Shown in pieces: positions 23,622-37,055 of a DNA stretch of 64,000 nucleotides. The position numbers were made by a program, and so were the translations under genes. The DNA comes from Anagrus nilaparvatae. Lineage: Eukaryota > Arthropoda > Insecta > Hymenoptera > Mymaridae. Location: positions 434,001-498,000 of the forward strand of contig JAKSXM010000177.1 of the NCBI GenBank assembly GCA_022575985.1. Direction: 5' to 3'. How positions within the stretch are numbered: position 1 is the stretch's first letter; each line of letters begins with the position of its first letter. Below the pieces are notes generated by a model, which did no database searches, was not told the origin of the DNA, and saw only the letters and a list, made by a program, of their open reading frames with translations.

Positions 23622-24849
23622 ATATTCTTAATATGCATATGACTTATTTAAATATTTTTAAAATGATATTCGTACAGTGTTTTCAGCATTTTTATACATT
23701 TTTATATATAAATTATACTTATTTCAGATTTTATGCTTGCTCATTTTCAGCCAGAATTTTAAATATTTAAAGTGGTGTATTTAACTTAAAACTTTTTTGT
23801 TACTAATAGATTTGATACAAGTAAAAAATATTAGATTTAGGAGAGATACAGTACAATAATTTTAACACAATTGTGGTAAATCAAAAAAATTAGAATCATT
23901 ATCCAGATAATAATTACTGTTGTGGTTACTACGTTTAATATTCAATTTGAATTAAATATTTAATTCAAAAAAATTCAAATTAGCCACAGCTCTGGAGCTA
24001 ATGTATATGACTGTCATGCAATAGTTAGAGTAAACTATCCTAAGTACTCCACGCCTTTTTACAGTATATTTTACAGACTTACAGCGAACTTCACTCACCC
24101 GTAAAGCAGGGAGGAATTTTAAGAGCCCAAGAACGAACACAAGTATTTTATAAGTAAAATCTTAATTTACTAATTTATAGACAATTTTATTATGAAAACT
24201 TGGGTTTACGGTCTATTTATTATTACCAATTTGAATAATTTTCATTTAAATAATCCAAATATTTCATAAATTTTTTCAAATTATTTAAAATTACTTTTAT
24301 TCTTTATTTTGATATTCATTTTAGTTTTATTACAAAAATACAGTAAAATTATTTGTATTTTAACTAGAAATTTAAAGCAAAGAATTTAAATGCACATCTA
24401 TCTCAACAAAACGTATGCAATCTAAATAAAAATTTAAGTACAAACACAAAAAATAAAGAATGCTAGTTAAGCACTTTTTTTTTATAGTTTAAAATAAATA
24501 GGAAAAAATAAAATAAAAGAAATTTTATGCTGTTTTAAAAAAATTCAAACTTAAAGATTTCTTTAAATCTAAATTATATTATATAATTTTGGGACGTTTA
24601 TAGCATTTGCCATAATTCATACTGATCAAAATTGAAAATTGTATATTTTTTCTTGGTTTAAAATTAAAAAAAAAAAATGCTTATCTTTACTTGAAATCTA
24701 CAGTTAACTTATTGAAGATTATTTTGATACTTTTGATAGTTTCAATAATTTTTTTTTTTTAATTAAAAAAAAAATTTTACAATCTTAATTAGTAACTGTA
24801 ATTATACAAATGAATTGTAAATATGCAAAAGGATTATGATTAGTCATTG
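23622..24849. other. A+T-rich stretch with one coding-like segment
   Basis: Mostly non-coding. At 23990-24105 both strands are open and less A+T-biased. The plus strand (after an AG at 23989) reads through SGANVYDCHAIVRVNYPKYS to a stop near 24107, and the minus strand through RCKSVKYTVKRRGVLRIVYS. I do not recognise either. It could be one exon or a repeat scrap. Confidence 0.35.
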
Positions 24850-25152
24850 ATTTTTCTGGTTTACGGACCGAAAACACGCACCGCTGCACGCCCAGCAAAG
24901 ACGTGTCTTCTCGCCACAGGCACTGAAAAATTTTATATGGCCCTTGTCCATAAATAAAAAATGGCCCAAATCGCAGTTTACCATCCTAGGCTTCGCCTAA
25001 AAAAGTAATTTATGTGCGATTAGGGCAATTCTTTACTTTTCTGGACGCGAGCCGTAAATATACTATTAAAAACAATAAGAATTCACAATTTGAAATACTT
25101 TACACTCTACGGGGGTTGGCGCGCGAAGTGCACAGAGGACGTAGCCCCCTAG
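24850..25152 (+). mobile_element. Helitron-like element, 3' end well defined
   Basis: The right end is a GC-rich segment, GGGGGTTGGCGCGCGAAGTG, then CACAGAGGACGTAGCCCC, able to pair GGGG with CCCC. It finishes CTAG (25149-25152) before a T, like Helitron 3' termini. The interior has an inverted pair (GCCCAAATCGCA near 24963 and TGCGATTAGGGC near 25015). The 5' limit near 24850 is set only by the start of GC-richer sequence. No A|TC junction was found there. It carries no coding frame. Confidence 0.55.
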
Positions 25153-28100
25153 TATGTATTATAATATTAAATATATATTTAAGTTTGTAGGAAACTTAAA
25201 ATTTATGCAAATTAAACTTGTTGACTTGAAATAATCAGCAAAAAAAGAATAACTAAAAGTTTTAAAAAGTTTATAATTAATAATTGTATAAATTAATATT
25301 AAATAGAACTTTTTAAATTTATAATAACAAACGAAAACAATGTTTTTTAACTTTTAATAATATTTTTTATCAAATAATAATAATAATAATTTAAGTATTT
25401 AATATTTACTAATGTTGAGTGAAATAAAGTACGATATAGAATAAATGAAAAGAGGCTGAATGATCGGTCGTTTCAGGAATGCTAGATATTAAAATACCTT
25501 AGAATTTTCATTCTACTATATTTCTAAATTCTTCTCTTTCTCGAACCAAACTTTTCAAACATTACTATCATATAATTTTCTATATTAAACTGCTTTTAAA
25601 AAGAATTAATAAAAAAAAAAATCTTATTATTAAACACCGTGTATATTTTTGGGATATATTTACATGTTTATCTACATATTTAATTGCTTATGAGTTGTTT
25701 TATCTTCTTATCTTGGTATAAGGTATATATGTTTCTCGACCGCAATTTCCTTCTTAATTTAGTGTTCTTGATTTTAACTTCCGGGTTTCGTTTTCTCTTA
25801 AATTTTGTAGTAAAGTTTTAAATTCTATTTTTAAAAATTTAATGCTAACACTATAATTAATCTAGACTATAGTAATTTAATAAGTAATTATTTTTTTTTA
25901 TTATTTAATTAATTTCCTTTTTTATATTATTAATAAAATAATTTTATTTACTATATGACGTTTATAGGTATCTACTTTAAGGATAATTAAATATTAATAA
26001 AACTGCTGAAAAATGAGGAATACTTAATAAATACAAATTCAAACTTATTCCTCATCAAGTAAATTAAATTTTCATTTGTTTAAAAAAAACTGATTTAAAC
26101 TCATGCTAGATAATTTTGATTTATTTTATTATTTTTAATTTAATGTTTTAAATAAAAAAAAATAAAGCACAGAAACGGTTAGCTCTTATCGGCAGTAATA
26201 ACCATAATTAAGTTTTACCACTTTTAACTAACGTTATACGAAATATTACTAGATATAATTTACATACACTTTAGACGTAAAACCCGTTATATTTTATAAC
26301 GTATGTACGGTGAAAATATAATACATAATTTTATGCAGATGTGTGTGTGTGTATTAGAGTATTCGTGTATCTGATTTTATGCAAGAAAATTTAAGAGAAT
26401 TTATCTTAAAATTGATGCATTGGAAAACTTTTTTTTTAATTGTAAATTTTCAGTAATTGGAATTTTATTTTTTTTAAATTATTTTAAAGAGAGACCTCGT
26501 TGTATTTTGGGGCTTGTAGTTTAAAATATCTGAGTTCAACTGAAATATGTATTTTGATGAAAAATTAAGACAGCAGTGTTGTTTAGATATGAATGTAGGA
26601 AACGTTTTTGCAGAAATATTAACCATCCTAAGAAACCTAGAGCAATTTGGGGATCGAAATACTTTAAAGTCTCCATTATCATGTTTTAAATTTTCATAAA
26701 TCTAAAACAATCTATCTTTGAAATTATGCTTTTCAATTTCAAGATGTAAATTTAAAATGATTTCAAAATAGAAATTTTATATGATAAACTGTATCACAGT
26801 TATAAGATATTCATAGAAATAGCAATTTTCTTTTTAAATTTATTTCTTTCCATTCTTACCAAACTGGTATCAACTTACTTTTGCGACTTGAGAATCTTTT
26901 ATTATAAAAAAATGATCTGAAACTTGAAATCCTATATCTTTCCAAACAAACATAACCCCAGAATTCAAGTAAACTACCAAAAAAATTCCTTTGAAATAAA
27001 TTTAAAACTAAAAAAAAAAACTACCTACACATAAATAATTATTTATTATTCCAAGCACGTAAAGCCTTAACAAAATATAAGCATGAACTTTTCCATAATT
27101 TATATCCTTTTATTTTGTACTCTACTTTGACATTAAGCTTAATTTATATCAAGATAATAAAAAAAGCATAATTTAAAATAAGCAAAAAGTATTTATTAAT
27201 TATGTTTTTATTTAATTATAATTGAAAATTTATATAAATAGAAATACGCTTGTATTATTTTATGTTTTAATTTTCTCTTTTATAATTTAAAAATATTTTT
27301 ACTATAAAGATATATATAAGAATGGTATATTAAATTTTATAAACATAGTTTTATTATCTTACTAAATATTTGAATTATTATATTAAAGTAAATCTACTTT
27401 TATAATATTTACATGTAAATACGAGCTAATGTAAAAATTAATATTTTTATAAAAGTTAAATTAAAGTTAAATAAAAATTAATTACAGTTATTGTTTATTT
27501 TGAAAATTTTCTAGTTTTAAAAAATATTAGCTTTATATAAAGTGTTATAAAACTTTATTATAAAACTTAAAATTAATAACCACTTTTTTTATAGAATACG
27601 ATATTTATTTAGTAATTTTAGTGAAGAAGACCTAGTGTGAGGTGGTGGGTGGTAGCTGTACAATATTTATTGAAATAAGTAATACTTATAAAAATAAATA
27701 TCCAAATATAACAGATGTCGATAGTTTATACCCTGTTTGTACAAATGAGGAATTAATTATAGAGTGAAGGTGACAAGTTGTTGATTGTTCTAACCATATA
27801 CTTTAAATTATATAAATAAACCTTTGTTACCTACTGATTCTGAAATTAACACACAAATCAATGTGGTATTAAGAGTAGAAGCTCGTGGCGTGCAACACCA
27901 CAAAGATTATAATACAAGGTTTGAGATGGCCATAGAAAGAAGAAGAAAAATTAAATCAGATATGGTAGATGATTTCTTAAATTTAGAAGATTTAAGAACT
28001 GCTGTCACAAATCAAATTGGTAATAATTACAAAATCTTGTCAATGGTTGTCAAAAACTTGTAAGGTCCTCTATGGGATTAACAAATATTAGTCAAATATA

Positions 28101-28235
28101 AGTACACACTAGCGAAAATTGCAAGTCGATGCTTTTTTTAAAGGGCATCAAGATATAAATATGAAATTTACTAAATCTGGGAATATTTAATACATACCAT
28201 CAAGAAATGTTTTGAAGGCTAAAATTAGTGGCACC
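25153..28235. other. A+T-rich stretch, mostly empty
   Basis: Apart from the frame at 27824-28063, I see no gene. Microsatellite-like TAA repeats occur near 25376, and GT repeats near 26341. Confidence 0.6.
27824..28063 (+). CDS. Small open frame, unrecognised
   Basis: The frame has 79 codons with only a TTG at its beginning, then LPTDSEINTQINVVLRVEAR, HHKDYNTRFEMAIERRRKI and DFLNLEDLRTAVTNQ before the stop. The charged, helix-forming composition and balanced residue use are unlike the Phe/Ile/Lys-rich frames around it, so it may be a true exon or a retroelement gag-like scrap. The upstream 27610-27660 segment (GGTGGTGGGTGG) is also GC-richer. No family can be named. Confidence 0.3.
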   Translation: MLPTDSEINTQINVVLRVEARGVQHHKDYNTRFEMAIERRRKIKSDMVDDFLNLEDLRTAVTNQIGNNYKILSMVVKNL

Positions 28236-28237
28236 TA

Positions 28238-28566
28238 CACTGTAAAAAGTAACTTTCTTCGACTCACAAAAAAAATCGTAAATTTACTAAATTTAGTATA
28301 TTAACAACAAATTCGAGAATTCTCGATTTTTTCTTGTGAATTTATGAAAAAATTTGTAAATTAGCAAATATTTTTTGTAAATTTTCGAAAAAAAAATGGT
28401 AAATTATCAATTTTTTTCGTGAATTTACAAAAAAAAATCGGAAATACTCAAATTTTTAGTTAATATACTAAATTTAGTAAAGTTACGATTTTTTTCGAAT
28501 ATTTACAAATTTTTCGAAAATATTCTATTTTTTTTTGTCAATCTAAGAAAGTTGCTTTTTACAGTG
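28238..28566. mobile_element. MITE copy 1, CACTGTAAAAAGTAACTT ends, TA target
   Basis: CACTGTAAAAAGTAACTTTC at the left is mirrored by AAGTTGCTTTTTACAGTG at the right, with TA on both sides (28236-28237 and 28567-28568). The interior is a run of palindromic A+T segments such as GAGAATTCTCGATTTTT and ACTAAATTTAGTA, with TTCGAAAA motifs throughout. At 329 bp with no coding capacity and a TA duplication, it is a Tc1/mariner-type MITE by structure. Confidence 0.85.
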
Positions 28567-28568
28567 TA

Positions 28569-31500
28569 GATAGAGTTAATTAAGATATTTTAAAATACAG
28601 TATTATTATACAGTGTTATTTAGTGGAGCCTGGAAAGGAAACTCACCAATGGAAGATTTTATACAAATGAGAATACTTAAAATATAAAAGAGCATAAAAT
28701 TTACTGTGTTATTTTAATCTAACCTCACCAACAAGCCATATCCTTAATATTATTAAATTTAATTTAATAAGAAATCTGGGTAAAATTTACGCCCCAAATA
28801 TACAAATTTCAATAAGTAGCTAAAAAAATATTTATTTTTATTACTACTCAAAAAAATCCAATAAATATAAAATTAAAAATTATTAAATAAAAAAATAAGG
28901 GAAAATAATTTATTAGAAATGAAAAAAGAAATTTTCTTTAAAAAATGTTATAACGCTTTAAAGTGTACTTGGCCTACTCTAAAAAACCGTTATATATATT
29001 ATAAAATATATTCAACAAGAGGTTTTATATCTGTAATACTAAAAAGCTTATGATACCTCTTGAATTTAATCAGTGTATTGGTTTTAACAAAGTATAAAAG
29101 TTATAATGTATATGAAAAAAAAAAATGGGCATCTTTATAAAACTGCTAAACTTGTGTAGAAAATTTTTTATCTACTTCGGATATTATAAAATTTTTTTTT
29201 TATTTACACTACTTTATTGTCGATAGGCTTTTTTTAGTACTTAATAAATGTCTTTTAAGGTGATTATCGCCTTTGTATTTATAATTTTGTTTTTTAGTTG
29301 TAAATTTTTTTAATATTTTAAATATTCAGTAAATGTGAAAATTTGAATTGATGTGAAAAAAAGGAAATTTTATGAAGCGAGAATTTTTATTGATTTTTTT
29401 TTTGGTTTTACCAATAACCTGCCACTTTGGAATTCTACTAATAGTTTCTATCTTGTTCTATCTTTCATTCCTTTTAAAATGACTAAACTTGTACTAAATT
29501 CTGTGCTTTCATCAATGTTTTCTTTTCATTCTTTGATTTTTTCTCTTTTTTTTTTTGAATGTATTGAAATTTGGTTTTATAGTAGTTTTTTAAGCATACG
29601 TCATTGTTATTATCATAATTACTATTACTAATATTCATCAAAATGTTTTTGAGTAAAAATAGTTTAATGCTATAAAATTTAAAATAAATCGTGAAAATTT
29701 CATTTTCTTTAGTATGTAATAACGATGTCATTGCATTTTCTAGAAAAAGTTGTTTGTTTCATGAAATTTAGCTCATGAGTATAACGTAGTGTGTTTGTAT
29801 GTGATCTATGGGTTACTATTTTTATCGAAATTTTCAGTTTTAGTGCTCCACAATACTTAGAAACATTGAATGAATTTTGAATTTTTATTAGGAACGAATT
29901 TTGAACCTCTCTTCAGTTGGGTACAGAGAGTCCTGCAAGGAATATTTCTCATTTATCATTTTTTCTCATTTATCATTGTAGCACTAAAAAAAGGGGTATT
30001 TTCAGGATCTATCTTTTTGAATTTGTCTTTTTTGGGCTTGTGAAATAAAATAAATCTTATATTAAAATAATTACTTTCAAATCAGAATAACTCAAAAATT
30101 CTTTATTATAGGTTCGAATTGAAGTAGAATTTTATCATTCTACTTTTGGAAAATAATTTTTCAGTTAAAATTCACAAAGAAACGTGCTTTCAAAACTCCT
30201 TTTCTGGTGATCATTAAAGGTTTCTCATTCTTCTTATTCTGTCTTTATTAGAAAATTTTATTTCAAAGTACAAAAAATCATAATGTAAAGAAAAAAATTC
30301 TATTAAATTTTGTTTTAGATACTTTTAAACTTATTTTTAAAACATTTTATGCAACAAAATTAGGTACAAAAAAAAAATTCTGCGAATTTTACTATTTTTA
30401 ATTTTGTCACTACTATTTTGTCAGTTAAATAGATTATTTTTTAGCCAAAAAATCAATAATTCCTATTTTATTTTGCACACAGACATTACACACACACATA
30501 TATGCACATTTGATAAAAAAAGTAATATTGAATAATTCATATTTTATATATACGACTGTTAGAGATTACAGGAATTGGAGATTTAACATAAAACTTTTTT
30601 TTTTAAACGATCAAAAGTTTTATACTTTCTCTGCACGATTAATATTTTTTTTTATTATTTTTCTATTATTTTTTTCTCTAACTTTGTCGTTTATATTTAA
30701 ATAGAATAAAATTTTTAATGCTGATTGACCACAGAAGCTAAATAAAAAGATCTAAAATTTTTATATGTGCATGTATTTAAAATAAAATGAGAATTTAAAA
30801 TACGGAAGCTTGAGATAAGGAAGAAAAAAATATATTTATAAACTTTTATGCGAACGCAGTAAAACTAAAATGTGAAAAATGTCTTAGAAATGACTTGAAT
30901 TTTTTCTTCCTCCACAAAGATCAAATTCTTAGGAAAAATATCGAATTCATATACATTTAAAGTGTTATATAGTGGAAAGTAACTAGATCTAGTTACATAA
31001 AGTATATTTATTTTTAACACTAACAGAATTAAACAGTTATTTAAAAACCTAGCTTTAACTAAATAATTTTAGTTAATCCAAGCTGTAAAGAAATAAAATT
31101 AAAAAATTTTTAATTACAAAACAAAATGAGTTAACAACATTCTTAAGAAATAAATATAAGTACACTATATATATATTTTTCATTAATTACTGTAACAATT
31201 GAATTTAATACTTGAACTATTTTCAGTAACAAAAAGCTAGTAGAATTTTAACTTCCTGGAAGTTTTTCTTTTGAAATGATTAAAATGAGAAATTTATTTG
31301 TTGTAAGGAGGTATAAAGTTTAATTAAGTTAGCTTTTTTGCGAGAAAAATATTTTATTAAAGTTATGTAGTTTTAGTTTAACTTAAAACTTTTAATTAAT
31401 AACAATTTATAAAAATATTTAATAATAAAAAAGTACCAAAGAATTTAAAACAAAACACACCTGCTAAAAATTTTTTCAGAGCAATTACTGTCAGTAACAT

Positions 31501-33095
31501 GTTTTGAAAATTTAATGATTTTAATTCGATAGAAAAAAATTATATGTACACTCGACAAACTTTGTTTTGTTTAAATAAACTTACACAATGAAATGGTCGT
31601 TACTGCTTATAATGCTATTGTAAAAGCTAATAAATAATTAGATAATAGTCAAACTTATTTTGTACCTGTTAACAAAACATTATTTTAATAGGCTTTATGA
31701 TAATACAATTTTTAGAAAATGTAATTTAAAATAGAAAACTTGTAATTTTTTCATAAAAATCTTAGTTTTATTATGGCAGAATAAATTTTAAAAAAAATGG
31801 ACCATAAATTAGAAATAAATAATGGTTACAAATATAATTCTAAAAAAATTTTTTTGGCAGTTGAATTATTATAAAAACGTACACATAAATTTTTACTAGA
31901 AAGTTGGATAAAATAACTTTGGTATGCATATTAGACTTGACATATATTAAAAAAATTTGTTTTTCGTGATGGGCTTAGACAAAGTTAAAAGATCTGCAAA
32001 ATAAAATGGCACGTCTATAATTCAAAGTTGATGGAATTTGATAAACTGTTCAAAAATGATTTAAATTCTAAAAATATCGAATTATCGAGTTTTTGTACAT
32101 TATATGACAAGAGGCTACTAACAATAAGCGGGGCCATCAGAATACTTTGAATTTCGACTAAAATTTCAAATTATTGAAGTTTGCATTATTGGGATTCACT
32201 ATATTTACAACGTATTGTTTTATGTATTTGCTCAGACGACTAAATTAAAAAAAAATTTACAATTAATAATTTTAGTTCGCCTGGAAGAATTTCAAAAGTA
32301 AACAATTTTTTAAAACTTAAAACAGGCTAATATATAATCATAAATATATGCATATATATATATTTATGAGAGCAATTAGTCTTTTTATTCACGGTACGCT
32401 GATTTTGATTTCTTTCTATTTACAGCCTGAAGCTGAAGCATAAAATGCCAACGCTTGCTAGTTTTAGCTTACTCCCCAAAGCATTTTTTTATTTTTTACA
32501 AGTCCTGAGTTATTAAAAGTAGTGGTTATAATGAGAACCTGAGGGAATATTGAAGTATAATCTGGTTAAACTGATGTTAAGGATTAAACATATTTGTTAT
32601 GAGTAAATACTAACTAAAAAAAAAATTGTTAAACAAAATTTATGAAATTAAATTACATTTATTTTTTTATATTCCACGTCTTTCTCGTAAAATAATTAAC
32701 TTAAATTTTAAATTTTATTTTAAATTTAATATGTCAAAAGATATATTATAAAGTTGATGAGATTTAAATTAAATTTTTTTTATTCAATAAAAGATTTTTT
32801 TTATGTATGTGTTACGTTATTAAATTAAAAATGTATATATATATATATATCTTTATGTATTATATTAAATAAAAAATTCAAAGAGTTTTTAGGTCTTTTA
32901 TGTAAAATTTGTAAAGGATAAGTGAAACATTTCCAAAATAATATATATAATATATATGGATTTATATTTCCTAGTGGTGCAATGTTTGTATGCACTATAT
33001 TTTTTGAATAGCATGTTTTTCTACATTCTAAGAGGCCTAAAAAAAAGAAATTAACGATGTTACCTATATTTTTTAAACCAAAAAATTGGTTTTTA
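28569..33095. other. A+T-rich non-coding stretch
   Basis: About 4.5 kb without a supportable gene. Frames at 29353-29731 on both strands and 30510-30704 are hydrophobic, A+T-driven and without motifs. Poly-T and TA tracts are frequent. Confidence 0.6.
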
Positions 33096-33109
33096 AAAAA
33101 TTAAAAAAT

Positions 33110-33400
33110 TAAATGTTTTAAAAGATCCTAAAGGCCCCAAAAAAATGTTTCTTCGTAAATTGATGAAATCTTAAGCCAATTTTTAGAATTTTATCTATTT
33201 CTGAGTAGAAGAACGTTTTTTAAGGTTTTTGGGTGCATGTCGTGGATGGCCTAGAGGTTTAATGCCAGTAAGAATCAATCATTTTTTTTTAAACTTTTTG
33301 GTTAGCACTACTTAGGTCATGGTTGCAGGTTCTAAATTACAATGCTTTTACAGAAATAGATTTGGAGAAATAAATAAAAAAAATTATTCTACAAATTGGG
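33110..33400 (+). repeat. Partial copy of the 50060-51038 repeat family
   Basis: AAAGATCCTAAAGGCCCCAA, then TTTTTGGGTGCATGTCGTGG and ATGGCCTAGAGGTTTAATGCC, follows the order of the right arm of the palindrome at 50060-51038. Only this part is present and it has diverged strongly. The GTGG-TGGCCTAGAGGTT segment resembles the 5' part of a serine-type tRNA, and GGTTCTAAATT near 33336 is a weak B-box resemblance. Confidence 0.6.
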
Positions 33401-34578
33401 AGGCTTAAATAGTATCTTAAGCACCAAAGGAGCTAAAATTTCTCATATAGCAAAAATAGTATTACAAAAGATATGTGATCGCGATAGTATTAAAAATTTT
33501 CGATGATAACATTTAAGATATTTTTAAGCTATCTAGGTACACAATTAGTGCGGAATATTCCTGCCTGGGCGAACAAAAAAAAATTGAATAAAAGTTCCAT
33601 AAGCAAAGTAGTATTTTTTTTTATCTAAAAAATTTTATTCTATAAATATATATATTTGAATACTATGATAACAAAGTCTTGTACACTTTACGAATTTAAA
33701 CCCATATTAAACGTAAATATAAACTCAACAAGCATATAGACTGTTTTATGAATGAGCGCAAACCTTAAAATTAATTAAAATATTACAAAAAATTTACTTA
33801 GTGAATTAAATTATATAAAAGTTTCTAAAACCTATTTACCAAAAGTGTATAGTAGTAATTTTTGTAGTATTGTTATTTAAATTTTGTATTCAATGAACTA
33901 TTAACGATTTGTAAAAAAAATGTGAAAAATCTAAAGCATAAAAGCAAAAATTTTGATAAAATATTATTGGGGAGTTTGGGGCGTATTAGTATCTGAAGTT
34001 TTAAACGTTTTCTCAAAATTTTTCAAAAAACACCATTATTTTTTTCTTTTCGAACGTAGTACCTAATTATTTTATATGGGAGTACTAGTTTTAAAAATAA
34101 CGTTTTTACTTGATTTTTTGGATCTGAATCCTAATTTTTAAAAAATTTTATTTTTAAACTTCTTTGCTAAATTTAAAAAAAAACATCATAATTTTTTTTT
34201 TTTTGACGTAGTAACAATTTTTTTTATTTTATAGTACCCATTTTAGAAAAATCTTTATTACTTGATTTTTGGATCTTATACCTATTATTTTTTTTCACGT
34301 GAATTTTAGTTTTAAGAAACTAATTTTTTGTAATTTCTCGTAATTATTGATCTTCTAATGTTTTTACTTTTCAATCAAAAATACATTTTATTTTTCAATT
34401 AAAAATCTTCGAAAATTAAAACAAGATTGCATATTTTATTAATAAATATTTTTATTGAAAATAACTGTATAAATTATAAAAAAAATATATTTTACCCAAA
34501 AAAAAAAAGAAAATAATAAAAAAGAAAAATGTGTTTGAGAAAAAAAAATAGAATGATATAGCTATACTACTTACTCAC
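33401..34578. other. A+T-rich non-coding stretch
   Basis: No gene was seen. Two imperfect repeats of about 115-120 bp (around 34010-34120 and 34170-34290, each with an ACTTGATTTTTGGATCT-like end) suggest local duplication. Confidence 0.5.
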
Positions 34579-34729
34579 ATCCGTAATTTCCGTTTCTCGT
34601 GACTTCATACTGAAATCGAAACGTGTTAAAACTGCTTTTTTCGACTTGTACTTCTTCTTTTTATTACTTTTTTGCCCAGAAACATTTGTCAATTTGACCG
34701 TAGTGAAAATACGAAAGAAAAAAAAATGT
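34579..34729 (-). CDS. Candidate internal exon, unrecognised protein
   Basis: On the minus strand an AG acceptor (TATTTCAG, ending at 34730) precedes 151 nt. The segment ends at a strong donor, GAT|GTGAGTAAG (34578 downward). The frame has one spare base followed by 50 codons: a Phe-rich start, RIFTTVKLTNVSGQK, a lysine cluster (NKKKKYKSKK), then AVLTRFDFSMKSRETEIT. Use of Ser, Arg, Thr and Glu codons is unlike the surrounding A+T noise. The basic stretch after a hydrophobic one could be the cytoplasmic side of a membrane protein. The acceptor's pyrimidine tract is weak, so the 5' edge is uncertain. Confidence 0.4.
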
Positions 34730-35013
34730 CTGAAATATTTCCAATATAGAAAAATATATAGAAAAAATAAAACATTTATGAAATAAAGAAAAGTTATAAC
34801 AAAAGTTACTTAGTAAGAAAAAAAATACAATAAAAAAATATTTTTTAAAATTTTATTCAAATAATAAGCTTGAACTAACATCAAAGAAAATAAACAATTT
34901 ATAGATTTTTATTTTAGATTTTATTCTTCAACAATAAATGGAATTGATTAACAAAGTTTGTTATTAATTTTAAATCATTATTTACGAATGGGCCTAGAAA
35001 ATTTTTATATACT

Positions 35014-35358
35014 CACTGTAAAAAGTAACTTTCTTATATTAACAAAAAAATTAGAACATTTTCGAAAAATTTTGTAAATATTCGAAAAAAAATCGTATAT
35101 TTAATTCTCGATTTTTTTTGTGATTTCGTAAGAAAAATTGATAAATTACAATTTATTACAAAAAAATAGTTGTGAATTTACAACTTTTTTCGTAAAATCA
35201 CAAAAAAAAATCCAGAATCCTCCAATTTTTCGTAAATATACTAAATTTAGTAAATTTACGACTTTTTTCGAATATTTACAAATTTTTTTGAAAATTTACT
35301 AATTTTTCGAAAAAATTCTATTTTTTTTGTAAATCTAAGAAAATTACTTTTTACAGTG
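35014..35358. mobile_element. MITE copy 2, CACTGTAAAAAGTAACTT ends
   Basis: CACTGTAAAAAGTAACTTTC (from 35014) and the inverted AAATTACTTTTTACAGTG (to 35358) enclose the same A+T palindromic interior as the copy at 28238. The right flank is TA and the left flank is CT, so the target duplication is not intact. Length is 345 bp. Confidence 0.85.
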
Positions 35359-35360
35359 TA

Positions 35361-37055
35361 CCTAAATTACATAAAGTTTTAGAAAAAAAATTAAAAAACA
35401 TGACCATATGTATTCGAACAATAAACTTTTAATTTATTTTTATTCAAACGTTTATTTTAATTATAAAAGTTCATTAAAGTATAACTAAAATTTTAGTTTT
35501 ATTCCAACAAAAAACTATTTATGTATGTTCTAATTATTATAATTTAATTTTACTTTTTTCTTTTAATTTTTTCGTAATTTTTAATTAAAAATATTATTAA
35601 ATTAAATTAAATTAAATATTTAGGGTAAAATTGGTAATTTTCGAACAGTTTTATGAGAATAAGACTTTTTATATTGATCTGAAACTTTTTTGAGCAGATG
35701 AATGCTTCAATTAGGTATGTTAATCGTTTAACGCCCAAGAGATAAGCTCTTACATGCATAAGGTACGTGCTGATTTTTTTACTGGCCAACTTTAACCTAT
35801 GCCTTATGCCTTAGATACATTTTTCTGGCTATGAGTCATAATAGTGCATTATTTTTTTAGTTTTCATCTTTAGTTAGACAAGAAATTTTAATTAACAAAT
35901 TAAAATCGTGTTGTACTAGAGCCAGGATGAAAATTTGAATTATTTTAACCATCTTAAATTATTTCTTATAAAATGTAAACTGTCTAATTATAAATATTAA
36001 AGAACCATTAAAACATGAAGCCATTTGCTTATTTAAAGGTCTTATCCTCTGTTTGTCAGTTGCAATGTTACATTATGAAAAAACAAACAAAAAAAGAAAA
36101 ACTTTTTCTTTTAAAGGTATCATGCTCATAATCATGATAATAATCATCATCGTTGTTTTCATCACCAGTAATAATCGTAATTACAAGATCTTTTTCCTTT
36201 TTTACTCTCAAAAATATCTTTAATAATTATCTATCCCTTCATTTTCATTTCCGTCATCTTATTTCCATTTGTCCCTCTCGGGAAATCTCCTTTTCCCATA
36301 GTATCCTACGTACAAATACAAATACATACATACCCACCATAGTTGAAGTATATCCACACGTTTTACGAATGTTTACAGGTCGCCTGAATATTCGTAGATA
36401 AGGTGAACTCTCACAAAACAACGACATATAAGAAAACTGGTTCTATGTACGTACATACATACAACATAACTAGTCGATTCATTGATAAGAAGTGCAGAAT
36501 GTAGGTTATGTGTTTACACACACACACAAATACAGGTTAAACTATACAACACTATTTTACGGATCGGCAATCCCATGATCTAATCTTTACCTTTCAAAAG
36601 AATATACATACACACATATATATGTATATATTAAATATGTATATGTGTGTATCATATTATTATGCATTTAGTCTACTTGCAACTATGAACGCAATCTATG
36701 AATTTTGAATTTATGCATAAGGCATTTATCGATTCTGGCATATTATATTAAAATTTTTTCCTCTATTTTTTAATTATGTAATAAGATTTATCTAATATTA
36801 ATTACATGCATGTATACGATTTTTTTATCAGAACAAAAAAGTAATTACAAGCTACGATTTAGAAAAATATTAATGTTTATGACCTAATAAAATAGCTTGT
36901 TTGGATTGGGGAAGTATAAAAAATTTCGACTGCTTCCTTTGTATTTTCAAGTTTTTATACAAGTCACTCAATCTGTACCCACCGCTCTTAGTAAAAATAA
37001 TTTTGTAAATTTCCTCATTAGAAAATTGAAAATAAAATTTAATAAATAAACTTGA
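35361..37055. other. A+T-rich stretch, no clear gene
   Basis: The portion 36130-36560 is GC-richer and C-rich on the plus strand (TCCCTTCATTTTCATTTCCG near 36234). It has CA repeats and several ATG/GT signals but no convincing frame. A minus frame at 35607-35789 (HVRAYLLGVKRLTYL) is short and unrecognised. Confidence 0.45.

Noticed and set aside
29353..29731. Overlapping reading frames on both strands (92 and 82 codons)
   Set aside because: Both are driven by A+T composition (Phe/Leu/Tyr or Lys/Asn) without motifs, so they are chance frames.
36153..36401. 82-codon frame in the GC-richer patch 36130-36560
   Set aside because: No domain, signal or splice pattern. The patch could be regulatory but nothing specific supports it.
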